DNA of 64,000 bases from assembly GCA_029552825.1 (NCBI GenBank), contig JAKPDL010000060.1:40053-104052 (forward strand), written 5' to 3'. The translations under genes were made by a program, and so were the position numbers. Positions 1 to 8,587 of this stretch are shown piece by piece (position 1 is the first letter of the stretch; each line of letters starts with the position of its first letter). This DNA is from Bacteroidota bacterium (GTDB taxonomy: Bacteria; Bacteroidota; Bacteroidia; Bacteroidales; VadinHA17). Under the pieces are notes generated by a model. The model ran no database searches and was not told the origin of the DNA. It saw nothing but the letters and a program-made list of their open reading frames with translations.

Positions 1-630
1 GTGCAGGGTACCCGCCGGGTGCCTGTTCAGTATGCACGCCGCATAATTGGCAACAAACAGTATGGCGGTGTAAGACAATATATACCTCTTAAAGTAAATG
101 CCGCAGGCGTTATGCCAATAATCTTTGCCCAGGCAATTATGATGCTTCCGATTATTATTGCAGGATATTCAAATTCAAGCTCGGGCTTTGTTGTGGCATT
201 TTCAAATATGTATGGATTCTGGTACAACCTTGTGACAGGATTGCTTATAATCCTTTTCACATACTTTTACACAGCTATCACTATCAATCCGGTTCAGATG
301 GCTGAAGATATGAAGAAAAACGGAGGGTTTATACCCGGCATCAAACCGGGCAGAAAGACGGTTGAGTTTATTGACCAGATTATATCGAGAATCACACTAC
401 CCGGTTCCATTTTTCTTGCTATTATAGCCATACTGCCGGCAATAGCTGTTAAAGCAGGTGTATCTCCTCAGTTTGCGCAGTTTTACGGTGGCACATCACT
501 ACTTATTCTTGTTGGTGTGATACTTGACACCCTGCAGCAAATTGAGAGTCATTTGCTTATGAGACATTATGACGGCTTGATGAAGTCGGGCAGGGTGAAA
601 GGCAGAACAGGAGCTGTTGCAGCATATTAA
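1..630 (+). CDS. secY: Preprotein translocase subunit SecY, C-terminal part (5' truncated by window)
   Basis: SecY is the channel subunit of the SecYEG translocon in the inner membrane. The window opens inside the gene, so the GTG at base 1 is an internal Val codon and not the start. The 209 visible residues are about half of a usual SecY (around 440). They include the conserved GVMPIIFAQA segment, a long hydrophobic helix near residues 75-95, the PGRKTVEFID cytoplasmic loop and the last membrane helices before the short tail that ends in TGAVAAY. The gene is followed 18 bases later by map, the usual order in the spc operon. Identification is secure; only the left end is missing. Confidence 0.97.
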   Translation: MQGTRRVPVQYARRIIGNKQYGGVRQYIPLKVNAAGVMPIIFAQAIMMLPIIIAGYSNSSSGFVVAFSNMYGFWYNLVTGLLIILFTYFYTAITINPVQMAEDMKKNGGFIPGIKPGRKTVEFIDQIISRITLPGSIFLAIIAILPAIAVKAGVSPQFAQFYGGTSLLILVGVILDTLQQIESHLLMRHYDGLMKSGRVKGRTGAVAAY

Positions 631-648
631 TCTGCTTAACGTTCTTTG

Positions 649-1425
649 ATGTTGATTTGCAGAACAAAAGAAGAGATCGAACTGCTGAGGGAAAGCAACC
701 TGCTGGTGTCGCGTACACTGGCTGAGATTGCAAAGCACATCGCCCCGGGAGTTACAACGAAAAGCCTCGACAGGATAGCAGAGACATTTATCCTTGATCA
801 TGGAGCTGTCCCTGCTTTCAAAGGCTATAACGGATTCCCGTCAACATTGTGCACTTCAGTTAACGAGGAAGTGGTACATGGCATACCGTCAGATTACATC
901 CTGAAAGAAGGAGATATCATCTCGATCGACTGCGGAGTAATTCTGAACGGTTATTACGGCGACAGTGCTTTTACTTTTGCTGTGGGTGAAGTAAGCAGCG
1001 AAATCAGAAAACTGCTCGAATATACCCGGGCTTCTCTTGAGGATGGAGCAAAGGAAGCCGTGGCAGGAAATCGAATAGGAGATATTTCGTTTGCTGTACA
1101 GACCAGAGCAGAGAGCGGAGGATTCTCAGTGGTGAGGGAACTGGTTGGTCATGGCCTGGGAACGAAGCTTCATGAACCCCCCGAAGTGCCCAATTTCGGC
1201 AAAAGGGGAACAGGGCCAAAGCTGCTGAAAGGTGTGGTAATATGCATCGAACCCATGATAAACATGGGAGTTAAAGAAACACTGCAGAAGAGCGATGGAT
1301 GGACTATCGTTACAGCAGACGGTAAACCTTCGGCACATTTTGAGTATGCCGTGGCAGTAGACACCGGAAAAGCAGATGTGCTAACAACATTTAAATACAT
1401 CGACGAAGTGTTAAACAAAAAATAA
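649..1425 (+). CDS. map: Type I methionine aminopeptidase
   Basis: Removes the N-terminal methionine from nascent proteins in the cytoplasm. The 258-residue product has all five metal ligands of the family in order: Asp in SIDCG, Asp in YYGDSAF, His in [11 protein letters not shown], Glu in CIEPM and Glu in HFEYAVAV. Its length fits the short bacterial type I form without an N-terminal extension. I chose the ATG at 649; a TTG directly before it would add one Met and cannot be excluded. It lies between secY and infA, the normal bacterial arrangement, and is probably co-transcribed with both. Confidence 0.96.
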   Translation: MLICRTKEEIELLRESNLLVSRTLAEIAKHIAPGVTTKSLDRIAETFILDHGAVPAFKGYNGFPSTLCTSVNEEVVHGIPSDYILKEGDIISIDCGVILNGYYGDSAFTFAVGEVSSEIRKLLEYTRASLEDGAKEAVAGNRIGDISFAVQTRAESGGFSVVRELVGHGLGTKLHEPPEVPNFGKRGTGPKLLKGVVICIEPMINMGVKETLQKSDGWTIVTADGKPSAHFEYAVAVDTGKADVLTTFKYIDEVLNKK

Positions 1426-1429
1426 ACCT

Positions 1430-1648
1430 ATGGCCAAGCAACCCCCGATAGAACAGGACGGAACCATTATTGAGGCCCTGTCAAATGCCATGTTCAGGGT
1501 CGAACTCGAAAATGGACACGTGATAACAGCACATATATCCGGTAAAATGAGAATGCATTACATTAAAATTTTACCGGGCGATAAGGTCAGGGTTGAAATA
1601 TCACCCTACGACCTGACTAAAGGAAGAATAACATTCAGATATAAATAG
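1430..1648 (+). CDS. infA: Translation initiation factor IF-1
   Basis: IF-1 binds the A site of the 30S subunit and assists IF-2 and IF-3 at initiation. The 72-residue product is a single S1-type OB fold of exactly the family length, with the typical [19 protein letters not shown] opening and the [15 protein letters not shown] segment. Its start lies 4 bases after the map stop, and rpmJ follows 5 bases after its own stop, so all three are clearly one transcript. Confidence 0.97.
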   Translation: MAKQPPIEQDGTIIEALSNAMFRVELENGHVITAHISGKMRMHYIKILPGDKVRVEISPYDLTKGRITFRYK

Positions 1649-1653
1649 GATAT

Positions 1654-1770
1654 ATGAAAGTAAGAACATCAGTAAAAAAACGCAGCGCCGACTGCAAGAT
1701 AGTCAGGCGGAAAGGACGTTTGTACGTTATTAATAAGAAAAATCCCAGATTTAAACAAAGACAGGGATAA
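1654..1770 (+). CDS. rpmJ: 50S ribosomal protein L36 (zinc-free form)
   Basis: A 38-residue gene of the large ribosomal subunit. The translation starts [10 protein letters not shown] and ends NPRFKQRQG, both diagnostic of L36. Zinc-binding L36 has a CxxC pair followed by Cys and His. Here only one Cys (SADCK) remains, and Ser, Asn and Phe occupy the other ligand positions, so this is the C-minus paralogue type that should not bind zinc. It sits between infA and rpsM as in most bacteria. Confidence 0.95.
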   Translation: MKVRTSVKKRSADCKIVRRKGRLYVINKKNPRFKQRQG

Positions 1771-1776
1771 AATGAC

Positions 1777-1784
1777 TAACTTTG
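1777..1784 (+). promoter_or_regulatory. Bacteroidota-type -7 element before rpsM
   Basis: TAACTTTG matches the TAnnTTTG consensus exactly and lies 20 bases upstream of the rpsM start, in the 34-base gap after rpmJ. I see no clear -33 TTTG at the expected distance. It would give rpsM-rplQ a promoter of their own inside the larger operon. Confidence 0.5.
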
Positions 1785-1804
1785 CAAACTATTAAAAAAG
1801 AGTT

Positions 1805-2182
1805 ATGGCACGTATAGTTGGGGTAGATTTACCAAGAAACAAGAGGGGTGAAATAGCCCTCACATATATCTATGGTGTTGGACGGAGCACCGCTCAGAAA
1901 GTGCTTGATCAGGCAGGTGTTGACCGTAACATCAAGGTTAAGGATTGGACTGATGAACAGGTTAATGCCATCAGAAAAATACTGAGCGAGAATTACAAGC
2001 TTGAAGGTGAGCTTCGTTCGGAGATGCAGATGAACATCAAGAGGCTGATTGACATTAACTGTTACAGAGGCATACGTCATCGCCTTGGCCTTCCGGTACG
2101 TGGACAGAGGACCAAAAACAATGCCCGTACCCGTAAGGGAAGGAAAAAAACTGTTGCAAACAAGAAAAAGGCTACTAAATAA
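1805..2182 (+). CDS. rpsM: 30S ribosomal protein S13
   Basis: S13 sits in the head of the 30S subunit and contacts the P-site tRNA. The 125-residue product starts [20 protein letters not shown], has the helix-hairpin region around [13 protein letters not shown], the [16 protein letters not shown] signature near residues 88-102 and a Lys/Arg-rich tail that ends KKKATK. It opens the alpha-operon block rpsM-rpsK-rpsD-rpoA-rplQ, with rpsK following 10 bases later. A TAnnTTTG element just upstream may give this block separate initiation. Confidence 0.97.
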   Translation: MARIVGVDLPRNKRGEIALTYIYGVGRSTAQKVLDQAGVDRNIKVKDWTDEQVNAIRKILSENYKLEGELRSEMQMNIKRLIDINCYRGIRHRLGLPVRGQRTKNNARTRKGRKKTVANKKKATK

Positions 2183-2192
2183 GATTTGAATT

Positions 2193-2582
2193 ATGGCGAA
2201 GAAGACAGGAGCTTTAAAGAGGAAAAATGTACGGATAGAACCAGCCGGACAGGCTCACATTCATTCATCATTTAACAATATTATTGTAACCATAACCAAT
2301 AACTCGGGTCAGGTAATTTCATGGTCATCAGCCGGGAAAATGGGTTTCAGAGGTTCAAAGAAAAATACTCCTTATGCAGCACAGATGGCTGCTGAGGACT
2401 GCAGCAAGGAGGCTTATGACCTTGGAGTGAGAAGAGTAAAGGTGTTTGTGAAAGGACCCGGTGCCGGACGTGAATCGGCTATTAGGGCAATAGCTAATGC
2501 CGGAATCGAAATAACAGAAATCGTAGATGTTACACCACTTCCACATAACGGATGCCGCCCACCAGGAAGAAGAAGAGTTTAA
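2193..2582 (+). CDS. rpsK: 30S ribosomal protein S11
   Basis: S11 forms part of the platform of the 30S subunit. The 129-residue product has the family core: THSS-like [17 protein letters not shown] near residues 24-40, [19 protein letters not shown] near 50-68, and the C-terminal signature [18 protein letters not shown]. The length is normal. It is tightly linked to rpsM (10 bases) and separated from rpsD by a 52-base AT-rich gap that carries the sequence TTAACAATTGTT. Confidence 0.97.
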   Translation: MAKKTGALKRKNVRIEPAGQAHIHSSFNNIIVTITNNSGQVISWSSAGKMGFRGSKKNTPYAAQMAAEDCSKEAYDLGVRRVKVFVKGPGAGRESAIRAIANAGIEITEIVDVTPLPHNGCRPPGRRRV

Positions 2583-2634
2583 TTAACTATAAGATTAACA
2601 ATTGTTTAAGTTGAATTTTAATATAATAAAATAA

Positions 2635-3243
2635 ATGGCTAGATATATAGGACCAAGAACAAAAGTTGCGAGAAAATTCGGAGAACCTATTTTTGGACCT
2701 GACAAATACCTGGAAAGGAAAAATTATCCTCCAGGCCAGCATGGTCAGAACAAGAAAAGAAGAAAGGTATCGGAATACGGTCTTCAGTTAAGGGAAAAAG
2801 TAAAGGTCAAATATCTTTACGGATTGCTTGAAAGACAGTTCAAGAATGCATTTGAGCGTGCTTCCAGAAGCAAAGGCGTAACTGGTGAAGTACTGCTTCA
2901 GATTCTGGAATCACGTCTTGACAACACTGTTTACCGTCTGGGTATTGCACCTTCAAGGGCTGCAGCACGCCAGCTTGTTTCGCACCGCCATATCACCGTT
3001 AACGGAAAAGTTGTAAATATTCCTTCATACCAGCTTAAACCTGGTGATATTGTTGGCGTCCGCGAAAAGTCAAAATCACTTGAGGTTATAGTAAACTCCC
3101 TATCCGACCGCAGATACCAGAAAGTGCCCTGGCTGGAATGGGATGAAAACCTTATGGCCGGAAAATTTATGTCGGTTCCGCAGCGCGCCGATATTCCAGA
3201 AAATATTAATGAACAATTAATTGTTGAACTATATTCCAAATAA
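2635..3243 (+). CDS. rpsD: 30S ribosomal protein S4
   Basis: S4 is a primary 16S rRNA-binding protein. The 202-residue product starts [20 protein letters not shown], has the S4 N-terminal domain, then the S4 RNA-binding domain starting at [20 protein letters not shown] (near residue 92) with [19 protein letters not shown]. It lacks the Cys cluster found in zinc-containing S4 versions. rpoA starts 7 bases after its stop. In many bacteria S4 represses this operon; no evident operator structure was recognised here. Confidence 0.97.
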   Translation: MARYIGPRTKVARKFGEPIFGPDKYLERKNYPPGQHGQNKKRRKVSEYGLQLREKVKVKYLYGLLERQFKNAFERASRSKGVTGEVLLQILESRLDNTVYRLGIAPSRAAARQLVSHRHITVNGKVVNIPSYQLKPGDIVGVREKSKSLEVIVNSLSDRRYQKVPWLEWDENLMAGKFMSVPQRADIPENINEQLIVELYSK

Positions 3244-3250
3244 AATAACC

Positions 3251-4243
3251 ATGGCCATCTTAGCATTCCAGAAACCTGATAAAGTCATAATGCTTGAAGC
3301 GAACGACAAATTCGGCAAATTCGAATTTCGTCCGCTCGAGCCAGGATATGGCATTACAATCGGAAATGCCCTGCGGAGAATCCTTCTTTCTTCCCTCGAG
3401 GGTTATGCTATAACACTGGTGAAAATCGAAGGAGTCGACCATGAATTCTCGACAATAAAAGGCGTTATTGAGGATGTAACAGAAATATTACTTAACCTTA
3501 AACAGATCAGATTCAAAAGAAAAACAGAAGATATCGAGTCGGAAAAGGTTGTAATAAAAGTTACAGGAAGGGATACCTTCAAAGCAGGCGACCTTAATTC
3601 AGTGCTTGCACATTTCGAAGTACTCAATCCCGACCTTGTAATATGCAGAATGGAACCCTCGGTGAAGCTTAATGTTGAACTGTCAATTAACAAGGGAAGA
3701 GGGTATGTGCCTGCTGAAGAGAATGAACCTGCCAACCCTGAGTTCGGGGTAATTGCAATAGACTCAATATTCACGCCAATCAGAAATGTAAAATACACGG
3801 TCGAAAACTACCGTGTTGAGCAGAAAACTGATTATGAGAAACTTATCATTGAAATAGAGACAGACGGCTCCATTCATCCGAAAGATGCTTTGAAAGAAGC
3901 AGCCAAGATTCTGATTTACCACTTTATGCTTTTCTCGGATGATAAGATTACCCTCGATTCGGGTGAGAAGATGGCAAGTGAGGAGTTTGATGAAGAGATC
4001 CTTAAGATGCGCCAGCTGCTCAAGACAAAACTTGTTGACCTCGACCTTTCGGTCAGAGCTCTCAACTGTCTGAAAGCAGCCGAAGTTGAAACACTGGGCG
4101 ACCTTGTGAAATTCAACAAAAATGATCTGTTGAAATTCAGAAACTTCGGGAAAAAATCTCTTACCGAACTGGATGAACTTCTCGAATCACTGAATCTCTC
4201 GTTCGGTATGGATGTGAGTAAATATAAACTTGATAAAGATTAA
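3251..4243 (+). CDS. rpoA: DNA-directed RNA polymerase alpha subunit
   Basis: Alpha dimerises to seed RNA polymerase assembly and its C-terminal domain contacts UP elements and activators. The 330-residue product begins [19 protein letters not shown], contains the N-terminal assembly signature [20 protein letters not shown] (near residues 33-52) and a C-terminal domain with [19 protein letters not shown] and [20 protein letters not shown] chose the ATG at 3251, directly after rpsD. An upstream start would add ten residues that overlap the end of rpsD. Operon position between rpsD and rplQ is canonical. Confidence 0.97.
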   Translation: MAILAFQKPDKVIMLEANDKFGKFEFRPLEPGYGITIGNALRRILLSSLEGYAITLVKIEGVDHEFSTIKGVIEDVTEILLNLKQIRFKRKTEDIESEKVVIKVTGRDTFKAGDLNSVLAHFEVLNPDLVICRMEPSVKLNVELSINKGRGYVPAEENEPANPEFGVIAIDSIFTPIRNVKYTVENYRVEQKTDYEKLIIEIETDGSIHPKDALKEAAKILIYHFMLFSDDKITLDSGEKMASEEFDEEILKMRQLLKTKLVDLDLSVRALNCLKAAEVETLGDLVKFNKNDLLKFRNFGKKSLTELDELLESLNLSFGMDVSKYKLDKD

Positions 4244-4250
4244 ATAAGCC

Positions 4251-4829
4251 ATGCGACATCAGAGAGTAATTAACCATTTGGGAAGGACAAGTTCTCACAG
4301 GAAGGCTATGCTTGCGAACATGGCTGTATCGCTAATTCTGAATAAGAGAATAACTACAACAACGGCCAAGGCAAAAGCACTTCGTTCATATATTGAACCT
4401 CTTATAACTAGATCCAAAGAAGATACAACACATTCCAGAAGAATGGTATTCAGGTATCTTCAGGACAAAAAGGCTGTAACAGAACTCTTCAGGGAGATCT
4501 CCCCCAAGGTTGCAGATCGCCCCGGAGGTTACACAAGAATACTTAAAACCGGCAACAGGTTGGGAGATAATGCCGAGATGTGCATTATTGAACTGGTTGA
4601 TTTCAATGAAGCCAGACTGGCGGCTCAAACAAAACCGGAAAAGACAACTACCCGGCGCAGAAGAGCTCCAAAGAAGAAAGCTGCAGGAACGGCTGAAACA
4701 GCTGCCACAGCAACCGGAACAGCACCGCAGGATAATGCCACCAAAGATGTAACTACTGATAAAGCAGAACCCGACCAGGAAAAAAGTAGCGGATCAGCTA
4801 CGGGGGAAGATGCAAATAAGGCAGAATAA
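4251..4829 (+). CDS. rplQ: 50S ribosomal protein L17 with low-complexity C-terminal extension
   Basis: L17 lies near the polypeptide exit tunnel of the large subunit. The first ~120 residues are a standard L17 ([39 protein letters not shown]). From about residue 125 a tail of some 65 residues rich in Ala, Thr, Lys and Glu follows; such tails are common in Bacteroidota ribosomal proteins. It closes the alpha operon. No U-tract terminator follows its stop; instead there is a long inverted repeat at 4861-4901 and then the promoter of the structured RNA. Confidence 0.96.
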   Translation: MRHQRVINHLGRTSSHRKAMLANMAVSLILNKRITTTTAKAKALRSYIEPLITRSKEDTTHSRRMVFRYLQDKKAVTELFREISPKVADRPGGYTRILKTGNRLGDNAEMCIIELVDFNEARLAAQTKPEKTTTRRRRAPKKKAAGTAETAATATGTAPQDNATKDVTTDKAEPDQEKSSGSATGEDANKAE

Positions 4830-4860
4830 ACTGCTATCTCACTGAATATTAGCATATTAT

Positions 4861-4901
4861 CAACATCGAGAGTTATTAACAATTGTTAATAACCCATGTT
4901 G
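4861..4901. repeat. 41-bp interrupted palindrome after rplQ
   Basis: A perfect 22-bp palindrome (4872-4893, centre AACAATTGTT) is flanked by a second inverted pair, CAACAT at 4861-4866 and ATGTTG at 4896-4901. No T-run follows, so a simple intrinsic terminator is unlikely. It lies about 55 bases upstream of the promoter of the structured RNA, where an operator or an operon-end structure would sit. The 12-mer TTAACAATTGTT within it also occurs at 2595-2606 in the rpsK-rpsD gap. Confidence 0.55.
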
Positions 4902-4955
4902 ATATTGCGTTTACAACAACGGTGTTTTTTATTTTATTATTCGAGATACTTATTC

Positions 4956-4963
4956 TATTTTTG
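4956..4963 (+). promoter_or_regulatory. Bacteroidota-type -7 element of the structured RNA
   Basis: TATTTTTG is an exact TAnnTTTG match. The -33 region (about 4927-4934) is only T-rich rather than TTTG. Transcription would start a few bases downstream, near 4966-4970, which is just where the presumed closing helix of the RNA begins. Confidence 0.6.
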
Positions 4964-4965
4964 AT

Positions 4966-5465
4966 TCAGCAGGCGAGAGATAAAAGGCTGCTCAAAGATG
5001 TGGAACCCGATAAAGGGTTGCTTAAGTGTGACTCTGAAGGGTTCGGTCAGACCTCCGGGTCTGCGCATCAGAGAGCCGAAGCCTGAACTAAGGAACCCTG
5101 CAAAAGAGTTCCCGATGTTCAGCAGGTCGCTGAAAACGCCAACGCTCTTTCAACGACTGGGTCACAGGGCTGCAGGAGACAAAGGACTTCGGTCCGATGA
5201 AACCTGCAAACTGAACAACCCTACGGGGTTGATCAGCGCATGCCTGAATGACGCTTCGTCCCGGAATCCCGAGTAATCGGGAGAAAGGACGGCTGGAAGG
5301 CACCGCCCTAAAAAGCAGTGCCGGAAAGCTCAGGGTTGCCTCCCTCAGATCGTAAGACCTGAAAGGCAGCCGGCCAGAATAACTGTAGCCTGCCACCGTA
5401 TGTGGCTTCGGCTGCAAACGGTGAGTGGGAACTAATCGAAAGAATAGTTCCCATTACTGTTTTTA
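4966..5465 (+). ncRNA. Unassigned large structured RNA, about 500 nt
   Basis: No credible protein is encoded in this 790-base gap between rplQ and mqnL, but both the base composition and the pairing change sharply. Local helices seen: AACCC/GGGTT (5004-5019); TTCGG/CCGAA (5042-5080) enclosing CAGACC/GGTCTG (5048-5063); GGAAC/GTTCC (5092-5112); TTCAGC/GCTGAA (5118-5134); TGCAGG/CCTGCA (5171-5208) enclosing a UUCG hairpin (5184-5195); CAACCC/GGGTTG with a UACG loop (5216-5231); CGTCC/GGACG (5257-5291) enclosing TCCCGA-GTAA-TCGGGA (5267-5282); GGCAC/GTGCC (5299-5322); an 8-bp stem 5334-5341/5364-5371 with a second GTAA loop; CACCGT/ACGGTG (5394-5423). GCAGGC at 4969-4974 can pair with GCCTGC at 5388-5393 and close the whole domain. 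The promoter is at 4956-4963 and the terminator at 5426-5464. I found no RNase P, tmRNA, SRP, 6S or group I/II intron signatures. Function unknown. Confidence 0.8.
5426..5464 (+). terminator. Intrinsic terminator of the structured RNA
   Basis: A 9-bp perfect stem, TGGGAACTA at 5426-5434 with TAGTTCCCA at 5445-5453 and a 10-base loop, is followed by six bases and a run of five T (5460-5464). It marks the 3' end of the RNA and separates it from mqnL. Confidence 0.8.
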
Positions 5466-5622
5466 TACCCACCTTCATTCCAGTCCGGACAGGAAATACC
5501 AGAAAAAACAACCATTCCTGACCCCTGACACAAATCCTGGAAAACCAATTACAGACCAAAATGTATTTTCCCCCGAAAATGTTACTAATTTAGCCCATAC
5601 AAAAAAACATTGTTATTTCCTG

Positions 5623-7515
5623 ATGACATCAAAAGGACTTGCTGGTTTTATCCATGTGCTTGAACGGGAGGGAGAACTTAAAAGGATATCCGTTTTCGTT
5701 GACCCTGTTCTTGAAATTGCAGAGTTTGCCGACCGGACAATAAATTCAGGTGGTCCGGCCCTATTATTTGAAAACAACGGAACATCATTTCCGGTACTCA
5801 TAAATGCTTTTGGATCAGAAAAAAGGATGAATCTGGCACTTAAAACGGAAGAGCCGGAAAATATATACAGCGAAATTGATAAAATATCTGATCTTCTTAC
5901 ACCGGGAAGTAGTAACCCATTAAGCAAAATTTCAGATTTTTTTACCCTCTTTCGCCTGAGAAAATTCATACCTGTAAGAACCTGCCGGAGAGGCCGATGC
6001 CAGCAGGTTATTCTAAAAGACCCCGATCTTGATATACTTCCTGTTCTGAAATGCTGGCCGCACGACGGGGGAAGATTTATTACCCTTCCGATTGTTCATA
6101 CATACAACCCATTCACCCTTGCACCCAATGCCGGTATGTACCGGATGCAAATACTTGACAAATGCACAACAGCCATGCACTGGCAGCTTCATAAAACCGG
6201 AGCAAACCATTACAGGCTGTGGAAAGAAACAGGGAAAATGATGCCTGTCTCAGTCGTTCTCGGAGGCGACCCTGTTTATACCTATGCGGCAACAGCACCC
6301 CTTCCGGAAAATATCGACGAATATATCCTTGCAGGATTTCTTACACGGCGTAGAATAAAAATGGTAAAATGTGTTACAAACGACATCTACGTTCCTGAAG
6401 ATGCCGACATTGTAATTGAAGGTTATGTCGACCCTTCCGAACCCCTGGTTTCAGAAGGTCCTTTCGGCGACCATACCGGCTTCTACTCTCTGTCCGACAT
6501 GTATCCAAAGTTTCATGTTACCTGTATCACCCATGCCCGCGATGCCGTATATCCCGCTACTGTGGTAGGCATACCACCTAAGGAAGATCTTTTCTTTACC
6601 AGAGCTACTGAGAAAATTTTTCTCAAACCACTCCAGATGGTGCTTAACAGTGAAATAACCGACCTGCATATGCCCCCTGCAGGAGTGGCACATAACCTGG
6701 TGATAGTCAGTATGAAAAAAAATTATCCCGGACAGGGACTTAAGGTAATTAATTCGCTTTTAGGAGCAGGACAGATGATGTTCTCAAAATACATCATTGC
6801 AGTAAGTGATGGCATTGATATCAGAAATTATAGTGAGGTTCTCGAGGAGGTAATTAATAATACTGATGTAGAAAAGGATGTAATTTTTTCACGCGGACCG
6901 CTCGATGTACTCGACCATTCATGCGACGTCCCTGCATTCGGAGGTAAAGCAGGTATCGATGCAACAAGGAAATTGCCTTCTGAAACAATTCCCGGTAATA
7001 AGAACATAACAGATGAGAATAAAATTACAGATGTTCTTAATGAAATGGTAAAACATCAGATGATTTCATCATACCATATTTTAAGAAATAGATCATTTTA
7101 TCCGGTAGCTGTTATTTCAGTAAAAAGGGAAGGAAAGCTCGTAAATATTGAAAAAATTGTGCAATTCCTGAATAATACCGGAGCAGGGGATGTTTTAAAA
7201 GTTGTACTTGCCGTTGATGAAGAAGTTGACACAGGGGATCTGAATATGGTAGCATGGCAGTTGCTTGGTAATTCGGATCCTTTGAGGGACCACAGGTATT
7301 TTGGGACATCTTCAATACTTTTTGATGGCACGGTGAAAGCTTTCAGACAGGGAGGTTTCCCAAGGCCCTGGCCTGATATCGTTTGTTCGGATAAAGGTAC
7401 TATAACATCGGTCGATGAAAAATGGAGTGTTGCCGGAATGGGTAATTTAGTGAACTCTCCTTCATTGAAATACTTAAAATTACGGAAGGGAAATTCGGCA
7501 ACCGTAATGCCGTAA
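5623..7515 (+). CDS. mqnL: UbiD-family decarboxylase, probable menaquinone (futalosine pathway) decarboxylase
   Basis: UbiD enzymes are prenylated-FMN-dependent decarboxylases. The 630-residue product is of the long type used in futalosine-route menaquinone synthesis, where MqnL decarboxylates 1,4-dihydroxy-6-naphthoate. Family marks: CWPHDGGRFITLPIV (prFMN/metal region, near residue 145), then the catalytic segment SEGPFGDHTGFYS with the essential Glu near residue 278. I chose the ATG at 5623 (MTSKGLAGFIHVLEREG); the frame stays open upstream to 5425, but that part covers the RNA terminator. mqnB and mqnD occur at 59966-61486, which supports the pathway; a UbiX partner is not in the window. 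The 3-octaprenyl-4-hydroxybenzoate enzyme UbiD is less likely in this phylum. Confidence 0.85.
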   Translation: MTSKGLAGFIHVLEREGELKRISVFVDPVLEIAEFADRTINSGGPALLFENNGTSFPVLINAFGSEKRMNLALKTEEPENIYSEIDKISDLLTPGSSNPLSKISDFFTLFRLRKFIPVRTCRRGRCQQVILKDPDLDILPVLKCWPHDGGRFITLPIVHTYNPFTLAPNAGMYRMQILDKCTTAMHWQLHKTGANHYRLWKETGKMMPVSVVLGGDPVYTYAATAPLPENIDEYILAGFLTRRRIKMVKCVTNDIYVPEDADIVIEGYVDPSEPLVSEGPFGDHTGFYSLSDMYPKFHVTCITHARDAVYPATVVGIPPKEDLFFTRATEKIFLKPLQMVLNSEITDLHMPPAGVAHNLVIVSMKKNYPGQGLKVINSLLGAGQMMFSKYIIAVSDGIDIRNYSEVLEEVINNTDVEKDVIFSRGPLDVLDHSCDVPAFGGKAGIDATRKLPSETIPGNKNITDENKITDVLNEMVKHQMISSYHILRNRSFYPVAVISVKREGKLVNIEKIVQFLNNTGAGDVLKVVLAVDEEVDTGDLNMVAWQLLGNSDPLRDHRYFGTSSILFDGTVKAFRQGGFPRPWPDIVCSDKGTITSVDEKWSVAGMGNLVNSPSLKYLKLRKGNSATVMP

Positions 7516-7554
7516 ATTATTGATTTTACCCTTTACCTTCTCTTCAATTAAATG

Positions 7555-7562
7555 TATTTTTG
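7555..7562 (+). promoter_or_regulatory. Bacteroidota-type -7 element before the SpoIIE-type phosphatase
   Basis: TATTTTTG, an exact TAnnTTTG match, with a T-rich -33 region (TTTA at 7532-7535). The ATG at 7570 is so close that the mRNA would have almost no leader, if that ATG is the start. Confidence 0.5.
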
Positions 7563-7569
7563 AATTAGA

Positions 7570-8577
7570 ATGATTCTTACTTTAATATATGATGTTTTTT
7601 CAGTTGATTTTCTGAGGGAATTGAACTGTGAGACGTCATTGAATCCCGGTAAGGTAAATTCACTCAGTAATTTATATTTTATTGTCTTTCTGCTTATTAC
7701 GATTATTTTAATTGCATCATTGATTTATTTATGGAGGGGATTGATAAGAAACCGGAAAACTCTCACCAGTACAATTTCAGAGCTCAATGAAACAAAGGAA
7801 AACCTGTCAATTCTGGAATATAAATTAAGGAATGTTACTGACAGTCTTGTTTATGCACGTCATATTCAGAAAGCTCTTCTTCCTTCCGAATCATTTCTTG
7901 CAAATCACTTCAATGACTATTTTATATTTTATCAGCCACGCGATGTTGTTAGCGGTGATTTTTACTGGTTTGGTATTACGGGTGATAGAATTTGTGTGAT
8001 TTCAGCCGACTGTACCGGTCATGGAGTACCGGGGGCTCTGATGTCAATTATAGGACAGAATATTTTGAATCAGGTTATCAGCAATGGCATTTCTGATAAT
8101 CCTGCAGAAATTCTGGAAAAGCTTGATGCATCAGTCAGAAATTATTTTTCCAGGGAAGGGGAGTATTACATCAGAGATAGTATGGATATCGGCATCTGTA
8201 TGATAGATTATAAAAAGAAAGTTATTGAGTTTGCGGGTGTTTTTTCATCTATGTATTTCATAAAGGATAACAGACTTAAGGAGATTAAAGGAGACAAACA
8301 GATTCTGGGAATGAAGCCTGAGAAGTTCAGATTTACCTCACAGGTTGAAAACTTTTCAGGTGGTGAAGTTGTCTATCTTTTTACCGACGGATATGCTGAC
8401 CAGTTTGGAGGTGAGGAGGGCAAGAAATTTATGTACCGCCGTTTCAGGTATCTTCTTACAACAATAAACATGCTGCCTCTTCACGAACAAAAGACAATTC
8501 TGGAGGAAACACTGAATTCATGGAAAGGAAATAATGAACAGGTTGATGATATACTTGTTATCGGATTAAGGCTGTAA
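7570..8577 (+). CDS. Membrane-anchored SpoIIE/RsbU-type serine phosphatase
   Basis: A PP2C-like phosphatase that would remove phosphate from Ser/Thr proteins, in related systems an anti-sigma antagonist. The 335-residue product has one membrane helix near residues 35-56, a short coiled-coil-like linker, then the SpoIIE domain. Metal-binding acidic residues are visible in VVSGDFYW, SADCTGHGVPGALMS, FTDGYADQFG and EQVDDILVIG, so the active site looks complete. No sensor domain other than the short N-terminus was recognised. It is convergent with the hybrid kinase gene at 8588; the two stops are 10 bases apart. Its target is unknown; no anti-sigma antagonist gene lies nearby. Confidence 0.85.
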   Translation: MILTLIYDVFSVDFLRELNCETSLNPGKVNSLSNLYFIVFLLITIILIASLIYLWRGLIRNRKTLTSTISELNETKENLSILEYKLRNVTDSLVYARHIQKALLPSESFLANHFNDYFIFYQPRDVVSGDFYWFGITGDRICVISADCTGHGVPGALMSIIGQNILNQVISNGISDNPAEILEKLDASVRNYFSREGEYYIRDSMDIGICMIDYKKKVIEFAGVFSSMYFIKDNRLKEIKGDKQILGMKPEKFRFTSQVENFSGGEVVYLFTDGYADQFGGEEGKKFMYRRFRYLLTTINMLPLHEQKTILEETLNSWKGNNEQVDDILVIGLRL

Positions 8578-8587
8578 TTGTCAGGTT

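Noticed and set aside
4883..5086. 67-codon frame with a hydrophobic stretch overlapping the RNA promoter
   Set aside because: It begins inside the palindrome, runs across the promoter and into the helices of the structured RNA, and its hydrophobic part is just translated T-rich DNA.
5088..5417. 109-codon minus-strand frame inside the structured RNA
   Set aside because: Open only because of GC-rich paired sequence; no start context, no family resemblance, and the plus-strand pairing explains the sequence better.
4966..5465. RNase P RNA, tmRNA, SRP RNA or self-splicing intron as identity of the structured RNA
   Set aside because: I searched by eye for the GAGGAAAGTCC and ACAGAA cores, a tRNA-like end with TTCAA, the SRP GNAR/GGAAGC core, and intron domain V or P7 signatures, and found none. 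Only a covariance search can settle it.
5425..5622. N-terminal extension of the UbiD-type protein
   Set aside because: The extra 66 codons cover the RNA terminator and AT-rich spacer, and the family normally starts at the chosen Met.
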